Assembly: GCA_036505215.1 (NCBI GenBank)
Contig: DASXTW010000012.1
Coordinates: 1-23,380, forward strand
Direction of reading: 5' to 3'
DNA from: DASXTW01 sp036505215
GTDB lineage: Bacteria > Actinomycetota > UBA4738
Length of the DNA: 23,380 nt
In this document: piece after piece, positions 1 to 6,516 of the stretch
Layout of the letters: each line of letters starts with the position of its first letter
Position numbering within the stretch: position 1 is the stretch's first letter
The notes under the pieces: model-generated
Seen by the model: only the letters and a program-made list of their open reading frames with translations
The model's database searches: none
Told to the model about the DNA's origin: nothing
Made by a program: the position numbers and the translations under genes

Positions 1-1
1 C

Positions 2-304
2 GACCTCGCCTTCAGCCCCGATGGCGCGTGGATCGCAACGGCGGGTGAGGATGGCACCGTCGCGCTGTTCGATGCAGCGAGCGGTGCGCGACGGTTCGTC
101 CTGCCGGGACACGGGTTCCTCGTCTCCGGGCTCGCGTTCAGCCCCGACGGCAGGTGGCTGATCACGACGGCTCCCGACGGGGTCGTCCGGGTGTGGACCT
201 TGGATCTCGATGAGCTGATCCGGATCGCCAAGGGGGAGGTGACCCGGGAGCTCACCGACGACGAGTGCCGTCAGTACCTGCACCTCCCCGAGGGATGCCC
301 CTGA
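2..304 (+). CDS. WD40 repeat protein, C-terminal fragment
   Basis: The frame is open from base 2 to a TGA at 302-304 and gives about 100 residues; the start lies outside the window. Two WD40 blades can be read, each with the typical LAFSPDG turn (near residues 2-8 and 44-50), followed by DG-V strands and a VRVWTLD closing strand. The last 30 residues (ELIRIAKGEVTRELTDDECR and onward to a final CP) resemble the tail common after WD40 propellers in large actinobacterial regulatory or STAND-type ATPase proteins. WD40 propellers are protein-protein interaction platforms. The missing N-terminal part would decide whether this is an AfsR/BTAD-like regulator, a kinase or a stand-alone propeller. The WD40 assignment is secure; the full architecture is not visible. 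Confidence 0.85.
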   Translation, partial: DLAFSPDGAWIATAGEDGTVALFDAASGARRFVLPGHGFLVSGLAFSPDGRWLITTAPDGVVRVWTLDLDELIRIAKGEVTRELTDDECRQYLHLPEGCP

Positions 305-614
305 TCGCGCTGCCGCGGAAGCGAGGAGGTTCGTTGAGCCGGCGAACCTCGTCGCCGGTCTAGCCACCTATGTGGCTGCCGAGCGCTGCTGCGCGAGCCT
401 CGCCAGGTTCTCCAGATTCTTCCTGATGCGCGTTCCAAGAGCCACCTGAGGATCGGCTGCGCCAAGGGCTTCAGCCAGTAGGGGAGTCGGGGTGAAGCGG
501 CCTGGGACCGGGTCCTCTCGCGGTCGCTACGGGCCTTCGCCGGCGCCGACCCTCAGTCGGGACCACATCCAGCCCTACTACTTCGTGCCCGGGGTTCTTA
601 CAGTGTTCCCTTCG
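305..614. other. Intergenic region with no convincing gene
   Basis: This 310-bp stretch lies between the WD40 stop codon and the 3' end of the selenocysteine tRNA. Apart from the hairpin at 326-350 nothing recognisable was found. Short open frames on the minus strand here are low-complexity, Arg/Pro/Ser-rich and have no ribosome binding site. No selenoprotein or selA/selB/selD sequence was seen in it. Confidence 0.6.
326..350 (+). terminator. Hairpin after the WD40 gene, possible terminator
   Basis: An inverted repeat GAGGTTCG / CGAACCTC gives a perfect 8-bp stem with a 9-nt loop, starting 22 nt after the WD40 stop codon. There is no T-run behind it, so it would be an atypical or Rho-assisted terminator at best. 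Its position between this gene and the oppositely oriented tRNA gene fits a terminator role. Confidence 0.35.
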
Positions 615-706
615 CGGAGGCGGACGGGAATCGAACCCGCCTGCCAGCTTTCGCCGGCACACCGGTTTTGAAGACCGGGGGGCCCACCAGGCGCCCTGAC
701 GCCTCC
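615..706 (-). tRNA. selC: tRNA-Sec (anticodon UCA)
   Basis: Read on the minus strand this folds as a selenocysteine tRNA. It has an acceptor stem GGAGGCG/CGCCTCC, an extended D arm, an anticodon arm CCGGT-CTTCAAA-ACCGG with anticodon TCA after U33, and a long variable arm TGCCGGC-GAAA-GCTGGCA (7 bp with a GAAA tetraloop). The T arm is GCGGG-TTCGATT-CCCGT and the discriminator base is G. At about 92 nt it is much longer than ordinary tRNAs, as expected for tRNA-Sec. CCA is not encoded (CGA follows). The UCA anticodon plus the long variable arm distinguish it from tRNA-Ser. It implies UGA recoding as selenocysteine in this genome, but no selA, selB, selD or selenoprotein lies in the window. Confidence 0.93.
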
Positions 707-737
707 GCCCCAAAGGATAGCTGCCGCTCGGGAACCC

Positions 738-1700
738 TCAGAGGTCCGTGGCCTGCGGGATGACCTCCTTGCCGATCAACGCCAGGGCCTCCAGGTCGTC
801 ATGCAGGAGGTGCTGCATCATGATCCTCTCCACCCCGGCCTCGGCGTATTGGGCGAGTCGTTCGACCACCTCTTCAGTGGTGCCGGCGATGCGCTCGGGT
901 CCCAGGCTGGACAGCCAGGCGGCCGGCTCGGTCGAGTCGCCACGCCGCTCCAGCAGCCGGGCCGTCCGCGATTCCAGCTCACCCCGGTCCGATCCCACCA
1001 GCGTGAAGATCATCAGGGAGAGGCGGAACTGGTCGGGATCCCGGTCCGCGGCTTCGCAAGCCTTGGTGAGCAAGTCCCGGATCTCCCGGCACTGTTGAGG
1101 TGTCTTCTGGTGCACGTTGTACTCATCCGCCCATTGAACGGCCATCTGCACCGAGCGCCGGCCTGCCTGACCGCCGATGATCAGAGGCGGGTGGGGGTCC
1201 TGTACCGGCTTCGGAAGGCCGTGGCACCCCTGTAGCTGGTAGTGCTTGCCCTGAAAGGTCACCTCGTCCTCGTCGCGATCCCACAGTCGATGGACGATCT
1301 CCACCTGTTCCTCCAGCATGTCGAACCGTTCGGGGACCGGAGGGAAGGGGAAGCCGTAAGCGGTGTGCTCCCCGTCGAACCAACCGGCACCCATCCCCAG
1401 CTCAACGCGCCCCTCGGAGGCGTGGTCGGCCGTGACCACTGACTTGGCCAGCTCCGAGGGATGACGGAATGTCACGGGCGAGACCAGGGTGCCCAGCCGG
1501 ATCCGGGAGGTCTGCGGGGCCAACGCGGCGAGCGTGGCCCAGGCGTCCAGGGACCCCAGCTCGGCCGGGCGGCCGAACGACACGTAATGATCTGAGCGAA
1601 ACAGGCCCTCGAACCTGTGCTCCTCGCAGGCCAGGGCGATGGAAACCCACTGCTCCCAACTCACGCCCTCCTGCCCCTCGATCATCAAGCAGACATCCAT
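738..1700 (-). CDS. LLM class F420-dependent oxidoreductase (Rv1855c-like family)
   Basis: This is a 320-residue protein of the bacterial luciferase-like monooxygenase superfamily, normally a TIM barrel that binds F420 or FMN. The N-terminal stretch LMIEGQEGVSWEQW (residues 5-18), EGLFRSDHY (31-39), LGTLVSPVTFRHPSELAKS (69-87) and GRVELGMGAGW followed by the GFPFPP segment (97-121) match the actinobacterial family typified by M. tuberculosis Rv1855c. Its length is normal. The ATG start at 1700 is supported by an upstream GGGAGGG about 6 nt away. The substrate is unknown. The gene stands alone, with selC downstream on the same strand and the HAD-IB gene divergently upstream. Family membership is confident; F420 rather than FMN is inferred from the family. 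Confidence 0.9.
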   Translation of the reverse strand: MDVCLMIEGQEGVSWEQWVSIALACEEHRFEGLFRSDHYVSFGRPAELGSLDAWATLAALAPQTSRIRLGTLVSPVTFRHPSELAKSVVTADHASEGRVELGMGAGWFDGEHTAYGFPFPPVPERFDMLEEQVEIVHRLWDRDEDEVTFQGKHYQLQGCHGLPKPVQDPHPPLIIGGQAGRRSVQMAVQWADEYNVHQKTPQQCREIRDLLTKACEAADRDPDQFRLSLMIFTLVGSDRGELESRTARLLERRGDSTEPAAWLSSLGPERIAGTTEEVVERLAQYAEAGVERIMMQHLLHDDLEALALIGKEVIPQATDL

Positions 1701-1798
1701 GGGGTTCCCTCCCAGCCTCGAAGCGCCGTTCGGATTGTCGATCTTTCCGCGGATCGTCGTTCGGCAACCAAACCTACCTCAGCGTCCGAGACCCCGGC

Positions 1799-1804
1799 TA
1801 CCAT
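1799..1804 (+). promoter_or_regulatory. TACCAT -10-like element before the HAD-IB gene
   Basis: TACCAT (TANNNT type) lies 8 nt before the GTG start at 1813, so the transcript would begin at or next to the start codon. No good -35 box was seen. It helps decide the start, because no Shine-Dalgarno sequence sits at a usable distance. Confidence 0.4.
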
Positions 1805-1812
1805 TGGAGCCC

Positions 1813-2607
1813 GTGGAAGCGGCGTTCTTCGACTTGGACAAGACGGTCATCTCCAAGTCCAGCTCACTGGCCCTGACCAGGCCCATGTACCGGGCCGGCC
1901 TGGTCTCGCGGTCAGCCCTGCTCAAGGGGGCCTACGCCCAGCTCGTGTACCTGCTGCTGGGCGCGGACGAGAAGAAGATGGACAAGGTCAAGGACAGCAT
2001 GCTCGCACTGACCCGAGGGTGGGAGAGGGAACAGGTCGAGGAGATCGTCCGTGACGCTCTCGCCCAGCTGATCGACCCGTACATCTACCTGGAGGCCCTG
2101 GACCTGATGGAGCTTCACCGGGCCCTGGGCAGGACGGTGTTCATCGTGTCGTCCTCGGCCGAAGAGGTGGTCCGGCCCCTTGCCGAGCGCCTGGGCAAGG
2201 TCGACGTCATCGCCACCAGGGCCAAGACCGTGGACGGCAAGTACACGGGGGAGCTGGAGTTTTACTGCTACGGGGCGAACAAGGCCACGGCCATCAAGGA
2301 GGTGGCCGAGCAGCTGGGGATCGACCTGGCCGGCTCCTACGCCTATTCGGACTCGGCCACTGACCTGCCCATGCTGGAGGCGGTGGGGCATCCCGTGGCG
2401 GTGAACCCCGACCGGGACCTCCGGCGAGAGGCCGAGAAGCGCGGGTGGCAGATTCGTTACTTCCGTCGGCCGGTCAGGCTGCGCCAGCGGCTGCCTCAGG
2501 TGCGCCCGCCGTCACCGGTTGCGGCGGCTGCTGTGGGAACGGCCGCTCTGGCGGCCTTGGTCGGGTGGCTCTACCTCCGACGGCTCACGGGCGCCCGCCG
2601 GAACTGA
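1813..2607 (+). CDS. HAD-IB family phosphatase with C-terminal transmembrane helix
   Basis: This 264-residue HAD hydrolase of subfamily IB (SerB-like; closest to the actinobacterial HAD-IB-hyp1 group) has the core motifs in place. Motif I is DLDKT (nucleophile D7, acid/base D9), motif II is VSSS with S113, motif III Lys is K157 in ANKAT, and motif IV is SDSATD with D180 and D184. All catalytic residues are present, so a phosphomonoesterase activity is likely, but the substrate is unknown. Residues about 235-256 form a hydrophobic helix followed by RR, suggesting a C-terminal membrane anchor with the catalytic domain in the cytoplasm. The GTG at 1813 is chosen because it begins the protein six residues before motif I and follows a TACCAT box by 8 nt; a TTG at 1804 is the alternative. 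The open frame extends upstream to 1639 but there overlaps the divergent gene and is not protein-like. Confidence 0.9.
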   Translation: MEAAFFDLDKTVISKSSSLALTRPMYRAGLVSRSALLKGAYAQLVYLLLGADEKKMDKVKDSMLALTRGWEREQVEEIVRDALAQLIDPYIYLEALDLMELHRALGRTVFIVSSSAEEVVRPLAERLGKVDVIATRAKTVDGKYTGELEFYCYGANKATAIKEVAEQLGIDLAGSYAYSDSATDLPMLEAVGHPVAVNPDRDLRREAEKRGWQIRYFRRPVRLRQRLPQVRPPSPVAAAAVGTAALAALVGWLYLRRLTGARRN

Positions 2608-2933
2608 GCGAAGACGGAAAGGGGACACCCCTAATGGGTTCGGGCTTTCGCCGAACTCCCTGCTATCTGCGACCTCCCTCAGACAGAGACGGTGCCGCTC
2701 GCCCACCCTCCGTTTAGTGGCGGGTCGCCGATTCACAGATCGGGCTCGCCGGGTGTTACCCGGCCAAGCAGCACTCGTTGTCGATCTTATCCGGCCGTGG
2801 GTCGACCGCGCCGTCTTAACCGGCGGACAAGGCTCCTGAACCGAAGACTTGGCTTCTCCTGAGTCCGACTTGGGCCAGCTTGAGCGGCTCACCCTTCCGC
2901 CCACCTCGGCACGGACTCCGCTATGGTCACGTG
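2608..2933. other. Intergenic region with a strong small hairpin
   Basis: These 326 bp lie between the HAD-IB stop and the broken peptidoglycan-binding gene. The only clear structure is GCCGGGT-GTT-ACCCGGC at 2748-2764, a perfect 7-bp stem with a 3-nt loop and no T-run. A TATGGT box at 2922-2927 sits 6 nt before the ATG at 2934 and could be a -10 element. No tRNA or protein of recognisable family was found. Confidence 0.5.
2748..2764. repeat. Perfect 7-bp inverted repeat (hairpin)
   Basis: GCCGGGT and ACCCGGC are separated by GTT. The hairpin lies 141 nt after the HAD-IB stop, too far and without a T-tract for a standard intrinsic terminator. Its role is unknown. Confidence 0.4.
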
Positions 2934-3783
2934 ATGGCGAACCAAGTCCTTCTGCTCATCCTAGGGTTAGTCCTCACGACCGTCGTCGGCGGGGTTCTCG
3001 GCTACTACTACCGCGGAGGACGTGGGATGCGAACCGCCGGGAAACTGAGCGGACGGCAGCGGCGATTGTCTTCGACGAAATCAGCCGGGCGATGGATGAG
3101 CGCTTGTACCGGATGCGGCTGGTCTACTGGGGTCTCAGGAAAGGCGACGAGGAGCGCATCGCGGCTGCGATGGGCGAGTACCGCGCTGCTCTAATCAAGT
3201 GGAACGACAACCTCAACCGCAATCTCGCCCTCGCCTATCGGTACTTCGGGCGGGATGTCTGGGCGTTCTTGAGCGAAGTCCTGTACGAAGAGTTCGCGAT
3301 CATTGGTCGGCACCTCGAGGATCGGTACCGACACAGAGGCGACCCGGAGCCCCGGCCTGGCTACGCAGCTCGCCTCTATATCAGCGGGAGGAGATTGCAG
3401 GCACTGAGCAACGACATCTACGACCTGAATCGGTACATCGTCTCGATGATCCAGCGGGGTGGGGTCGGCCTCTACTTGGTGGAGAGGGAGGACGACGAGC
3501 CGCGCCCCTGGACGAGGGATCTCTTTTCGGTTCCAGGAGTACGCAGGTGGTCGGGTGGCAACGCAACCTCGTTCACATCGGGCACGGTCCACTCGCAATC
3601 GACGGGTGGTTCGGACAAGCGACCAGGGACGCGACGATTGCCTTCCAGGTCGCGAACGCGTTGGAGGGGGACGGCGTCGTGGGTGCGTCCACACGACGCC
3701 GGATGGCCGAGGTGGTCGCTGCCGCGCCCCAGGCATCTTCGCCAGGGGAATCCGTTACGGGTGAGTCGCGAGACTTGGCCTGA
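2934..3783 (+). pseudogene. Membrane-anchored protein with peptidoglycan-binding domain, two frameshifts
   Basis: Three consecutive reading frames join into one sensible protein of about 283 residues. Frame one (from ATG 2934, or GTG 2931) encodes an N-terminal helix, MANQVLLLILGLVLTTVVGG, then GYYY. Near 3015-3030 the sense moves to the next frame, RRTWDANRRETERT, and continues as a long helical region (DEISRAMDERLYRMRLVYWG onward) to about 3530. It then moves again to VVGWQRNLVHIGHGPLAIDG and a WFGQAT...AFQ...GDGVVG segment, a PG_binding_1-type domain that normally binds cell-wall peptidoglycan. The frame ends at TGA 3781-3783. Both shifts are in the direction expected from one missing base. 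It is therefore either a recently broken gene or an intact gene with two sequence errors. The middle domain is not one I recognise; its helical character suggests a coiled or bundle region. TATGGT at 2922-2927 may be its -10. Confidence 0.7.
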
Positions 3784-3836
3784 TGCCCGAGGGGTTGCGA
3801 TGGTGATCCGCCAAACCGTCTCGATAGGCGAGGCGA

Positions 3837-4145
3837 TCAAGTGGGCTTGCCGTCCGCCCGTTTGCCCTTCCCCGCAGCCAGCCGAGCCGCCAGCCGCTCC
3901 GCTCGGACCGCCGCCTCCCCCACCAGGTCGATAGTCAGCTCGCCGAGGATGGCCAGGAGCTCGGTCTCGACCGCCGGGGCGAGGTGGCCACCGGCGTCGG
4001 TCGCCACGCCGACCAGCTCATGGACCCGCTCCACAGCCCGCTCTAGACGAGCCAGGTCGACGTGCTGGTCCGTCTCACCGCCGGGGGGCGCCTCCAGCGA
4101 TTCCCGCCGCCTCCGCCACTCCGCGAGGTCGATCACACCGTCCAC
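3837..4145 (-). CDS. Small conserved actinobacterial protein, function unknown
   Basis: This 102-residue acidic-then-basic helical protein begins M(GTG)-DGVIDLAEWRRRRESLE and ends in a Lys/Arg-rich tail (KGKRADGKPT). The central part (ARLERAVERVHELV, then VETELLAILGELTIDLVGEAAVRAERLAARL) looks like a helical hairpin. It resembles short uncharacterised proteins common in Actinobacteria, judged from memory only. The GTG at 4145 is chosen because TACCAT lies 6 nt upstream and because upstream sequence in this frame runs antisense through the divergent gene. The longer open frame reaching 4934 on this strand is a shadow of the ferritin-like gene. It is transcribed divergently from that gene with only 78 bp between the start codons, which hints at shared regulation. 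No catalytic motif is visible. Confidence 0.65.
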   Translation of the reverse strand: MDGVIDLAEWRRRRESLEAPPGGETDQHVDLARLERAVERVHELVGVATDAGGHLAPAVETELLAILGELTIDLVGEAAVRAERLAARLAAGKGKRADGKPT

Positions 4146-4151
4146 GGCAAC

Positions 4152-4157
4152 ATGGTA
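4152..4157 (-). promoter_or_regulatory. TACCAT -10-like element, leaderless start at 4145
   Basis: On the minus strand TACCAT lies 6 nt before the GTG at 4145. It faces the TACAAT box of the divergent gene. No clear -35 hexamer was found. Confidence 0.4.
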
Positions 4158-4210
4158 ATGACCGCCTCTGACACGCCCTGACCTGCGAAAACGCGGAGTG
4201 AGCCGGAGGC

Positions 4211-4216
4211 TACAAT
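4211..4216 (+). promoter_or_regulatory. TACAAT -10 element, leaderless start at 4224
   Basis: TACAAT differs from the TATAAT consensus at one base and lies 7 nt before the GTG at 4224, the spacing expected if transcription starts on the start codon. No Shine-Dalgarno sequence is present, which fits a leaderless message. Confidence 0.55.
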
Positions 4217-4223
4217 CGCGGGC

Positions 4224-4922
4224 GTGGAGGTTGAAGAGGCGTCGGGGAGGCCCGAGGGCGGCGACAGAGGAGAACCGGCAAAACTCGATCACTCCATCGT
4301 TGCCGAGGTCCTGGCCTCGCTGGCGTACGGAGAGCTCTGCGGCGCCCGGCGGTCCCAGGAGTCGGTGAAGCTGGCCCCGGATGGCCGGAGCCGAACCGAG
4401 CAGCAGGCGGTGGCCGACCGAGAGCGCCAGAACTTCGAGCTGATCGAAGCGAGGCTCAAGGAGCTCGGCGACGAGCAGCTCATGGAGCTGTTTCGCCCCT
4501 ACTTCGACGCCTTCTTCCAGCACACCGAGCCCAGGGACTGGGTGGAGGCCCAGACCTTCCACTACGTGGGCGACGCCCTCGTGTCCGACTTCGCCGACGT
4601 CCTGGTCCCGCTGCTGGACCGGGTCTCGGCCGAAGTGGTCCGCCGGGCCCTGGGCGATCGGGAGGACCAGGAGACCTTTGCCCTGGACGAGCTGACCAGG
4701 GCCATGGAGCGGGACCCTTCCGTGGCCCGGCAGATCCGCGGATACACCCAGCGCATCGTGGGGGAGGCGTTCACCCAGACCGGCCGGGCCCTCGAGGAGA
4801 CCCAGGGGCTGCGAACCCTGCTGGGGGGCGAGGAGGCGGGGAAGCGATTCGTCCTCTCGCTGCTGGATCGCCATCGGCAGCGGGTGGATCGCCTGGGGAT
4901 CGACCCCGTCGAACCGGACTGA
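4224..4922 (+). CDS. Ferritin-like fold protein (MiaE_2 / tRNA-hydroxylase-like)
   Basis: This 232-residue helical protein resembles the actinobacterial ferritin-like family related to MiaE tRNA hydroxylases (MiaE_2). Recognisable parts are LASLAYGELCGARR (31-43), DWVEAQTFHYVGDALVSDF (105-123) and GEAFTQTGRAL (180-190). E37, E108 and D117 could be acidic metal ligands. However, at the two places where I recall His in family members, this protein has N70 (in RERQNFELIEARL) and Q149 (in REDQETFALDEL). A normal di-iron centre may therefore be absent, so a tRNA hydroxylase function should not be assumed. The comparison is from memory, not an alignment run. The first 20 residues are probably disordered. 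The GTG at 4224 follows TACAAT by 7 nt. The gene stands alone, divergent from the small gene at 3837-4145. Confidence 0.8.
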   Translation: MEVEEASGRPEGGDRGEPAKLDHSIVAEVLASLAYGELCGARRSQESVKLAPDGRSRTEQQAVADRERQNFELIEARLKELGDEQLMELFRPYFDAFFQHTEPRDWVEAQTFHYVGDALVSDFADVLVPLLDRVSAEVVRRALGDREDQETFALDELTRAMERDPSVARQIRGYTQRIVGEAFTQTGRALEETQGLRTLLGGEEAGKRFVLSLLDRHRQRVDRLGIDPVEPD

Positions 4923-4934
4923 CGGAGAAGCCAA

Positions 4935-4950
4935 TCCCCCGTACGGGGAG
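4935..4950. terminator. CCCCGTACGGGG palindrome after the ferritin-like gene
   Basis: A perfect 12-bp GC-rich palindrome lies about 15 nt after the TGA at 4920-4922. There is no T-run, so termination is only a possibility. Confidence 0.25.
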
Positions 4951-5017
4951 CGGCGACATCCCCACCTGGCGCGAACCGTGATGCCAGGCCGAGCCGCAAA
5001 ATCCCCACACCGGCCGA

Positions 5018-5046
5018 TTGTGCGCGTGGCTGTTCGCCGCTAGCCT
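5018..5046 (+). promoter_or_regulatory. Possible promoter of the Tad pilus operon
   Basis: TTGTGC, a 17-nt spacer and TAGCCT are arranged like -35 and -10 boxes about 160 nt before the tadZ start, inside the only sizeable gap before the operon. Each hexamer matches consensus at about half its positions, so support is weak. The 286-bp gap otherwise shows only a C/T-rich tract (about 5065-5130). Confidence 0.3.
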
Positions 5047-5208
5047 GACGCTGCTCGCCAGAAAGACTCCCTCCCAGCGAGATCCTTCCAACCCCCCAGC
5101 TTCCCTCGACCTCCTCAGCTTCCCCGGATTCGGGTAAGCGCGGCTTCCTCGTTCCCCTCGGTTGGCGCGCCTTCTGGCCGCGCCCTGGCGGCAGGAGAGG
5201 AGACGTTC

Positions 5209-6516
5209 ATGCGGGAGACGATGGACGGAAGGGATCGGTGGCCGATATCCAGCGCGTCGCACCCGAACGATGATCTTGGAGCACGGGCCCTAACTCAGGA
5301 TGTAGAGGCGGCTCTGCGAGCCGATGTGGACGGCTCCGTCGAGCTACGCGTCGAGGGGCCGCTCGGTTCGGGCGTTCACCCGAGATCGCGTCGAAGAGTG
5401 CTTCTCGGCATTCGAGATCTCATGTTCCATCAGGAGGTTCTGTATCACCTCGAACGTGATCCGCGGTTGGAGGTCATCGCTGCCGTCACCTGGCCCGGAG
5501 CCCTGGTCCAGGCGATGAGGGAACTCGCTCCCGATGTGACCGTTGCTTGTCCGGAGATGGTCCGAGAAATCGGGCACCCGGCCGTCGGTCGCGTCCCGAA
5601 TCTGCTGGTGGTCGCAGAAGAGCTCACGGTTCCGGTCCTCAGGGAAGGCATCGATGCAGGAGCTCGAGGAGTCTTCGCCTGGCCCGAAGAACGGGGCGAG
5701 CTCGCGGAAGAGATTTGGGGCATCGAAGGGCGTTCCGACGATGTCATCGCCGATCGGGGCCGTGTGATCGCTGTCTACGGTGCTCGAGGAGGAAGCGGAA
5801 CGACGTTCCTGACCACGCAGCTCGCAGCGAGCTTTGCCGACCGCGGTCAACGCTGCGCCCTGGTCGACCTCGACTCGAGTTTCGCCGATGTGACGATCGC
5901 CCTCGGCATCGATAGGCCGGCCAGGACGATCGCCGACCTCGTTCCCGTGGTCGGGGAGCTCGGACCTGATCACGTGGATGACGCCTTGTACCGGCATCCG
6001 CGAGGATTCTCCGTCCTGCTGGCGCCATCCGAGGCGGCTGCCGATGCTCTTCCTCCGCCCGCGCTGTTCACAGCCGCGATCGCCCTGCTGGCCGGCACAT
6101 TCGAAATCGTCGTGCTGCATGTCCCCCGGGGCACGGATGGGCTGATCCGCGCCGCCGTCGCAATGGCCGATCAGGTTGTCCTAGTCGTCTCCCCCGACCT
6201 GTTCTCTCTGCATGCGTCTCGCCGGGCTCTGCAGGCGCTCGGCCTGGAGGACCAGCCCAATCGGTGCCGGATCATCCTCAACCCTGTCGTCAGAAACCAG
6301 ATCGGACGGAGGGAGATCGAGAGGGTTCTCGGGATGCCTCCATTCGGGACCGTAAGATTCGACCCCGCCGTGGCCCGAATGCAGGCGCGGGGTCGATTGC
6401 TGCCGCCTCGGGCTCGGCGGGCAGCGAGGGACCTCCGCGTCTTGGCGGAGAGGCTCTCCCCACATCGAGACATTTCTCTTCCCCGACCTCCTGCGGTCGA
6501 CGGCGAGGTGTCATGA
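5209..6516 (+). CDS. tadZ: TadZ/CpaE-like pilus-localisation ATPase
   Basis: This 435-residue protein is the first gene of the Tad/Flp pilus operon. Residues about 62-170 look like a degenerate receiver domain (VLLGIRDLMFHQEVLYHLERD through LREGIDAGARGVFAW). Residues about 185-415 are a MinD/ParA-type ATPase, with GARGGSGTTFLTTQLA (191-206) in the Walker A position and CALVDLDSSFADVTIALG (216-233) as the switch region. Both signature lysines of the deviant Walker A are missing (R193 and T198), a condition familiar in CpaE/TadZ proteins, which often act as polar landmarks for the machine rather than efficient ATPases. The start at ATG 5209 has a good GGAGAGGAG about 6 nt upstream. Its stop overlaps the start of tadA by four bases (ATGA), indicating translational coupling. 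Confidence 0.88.
   Translation: MRETMDGRDRWPISSASHPNDDLGARALTQDVEAALRADVDGSVELRVEGPLGSGVHPRSRRRVLLGIRDLMFHQEVLYHLERDPRLEVIAAVTWPGALVQAMRELAPDVTVACPEMVREIGHPAVGRVPNLLVVAEELTVPVLREGIDAGARGVFAWPEERGELAEEIWGIEGRSDDVIADRGRVIAVYGARGGSGTTFLTTQLAASFADRGQRCALVDLDSSFADVTIALGIDRPARTIADLVPVVGELGPDHVDDALYRHPRGFSVLLAPSEAAADALPPPALFTAAIALLAGTFEIVVLHVPRGTDGLIRAAVAMADQVVLVVSPDLFSLHASRRALQALGLEDQPNRCRIILNPVVRNQIGRREIERVLGMPPFGTVRFDPAVARMQARGRLLPPRARRAARDLRVLAERLSPHRDISLPRPPAVDGEVS

Noticed and set aside
2780..2835. tRNA-like anticodon arm (CGCCG-TCTTAAC-CGGCG) in the gap before the broken gene
   Set aside because: Position 33 would not be U, and no acceptor stem, D arm or GTTCRA T loop could be fitted around it.
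3837..4934. 365-residue open frame on the minus strand spanning both divergent genes
   Set aside because: Only its last 102 residues look like a protein; the rest is antisense to the ferritin-like gene, with a His/Leu/Gly-rich composition typical of a shadow frame.
6264..6512. 83-codon upstream extension of tadA inside tadZ
   Set aside because: The ATGA overlap at 6513 and the start of family-like sequence there favour the shorter protein; the extension is antisense-free but in a shadow frame of tadZ.
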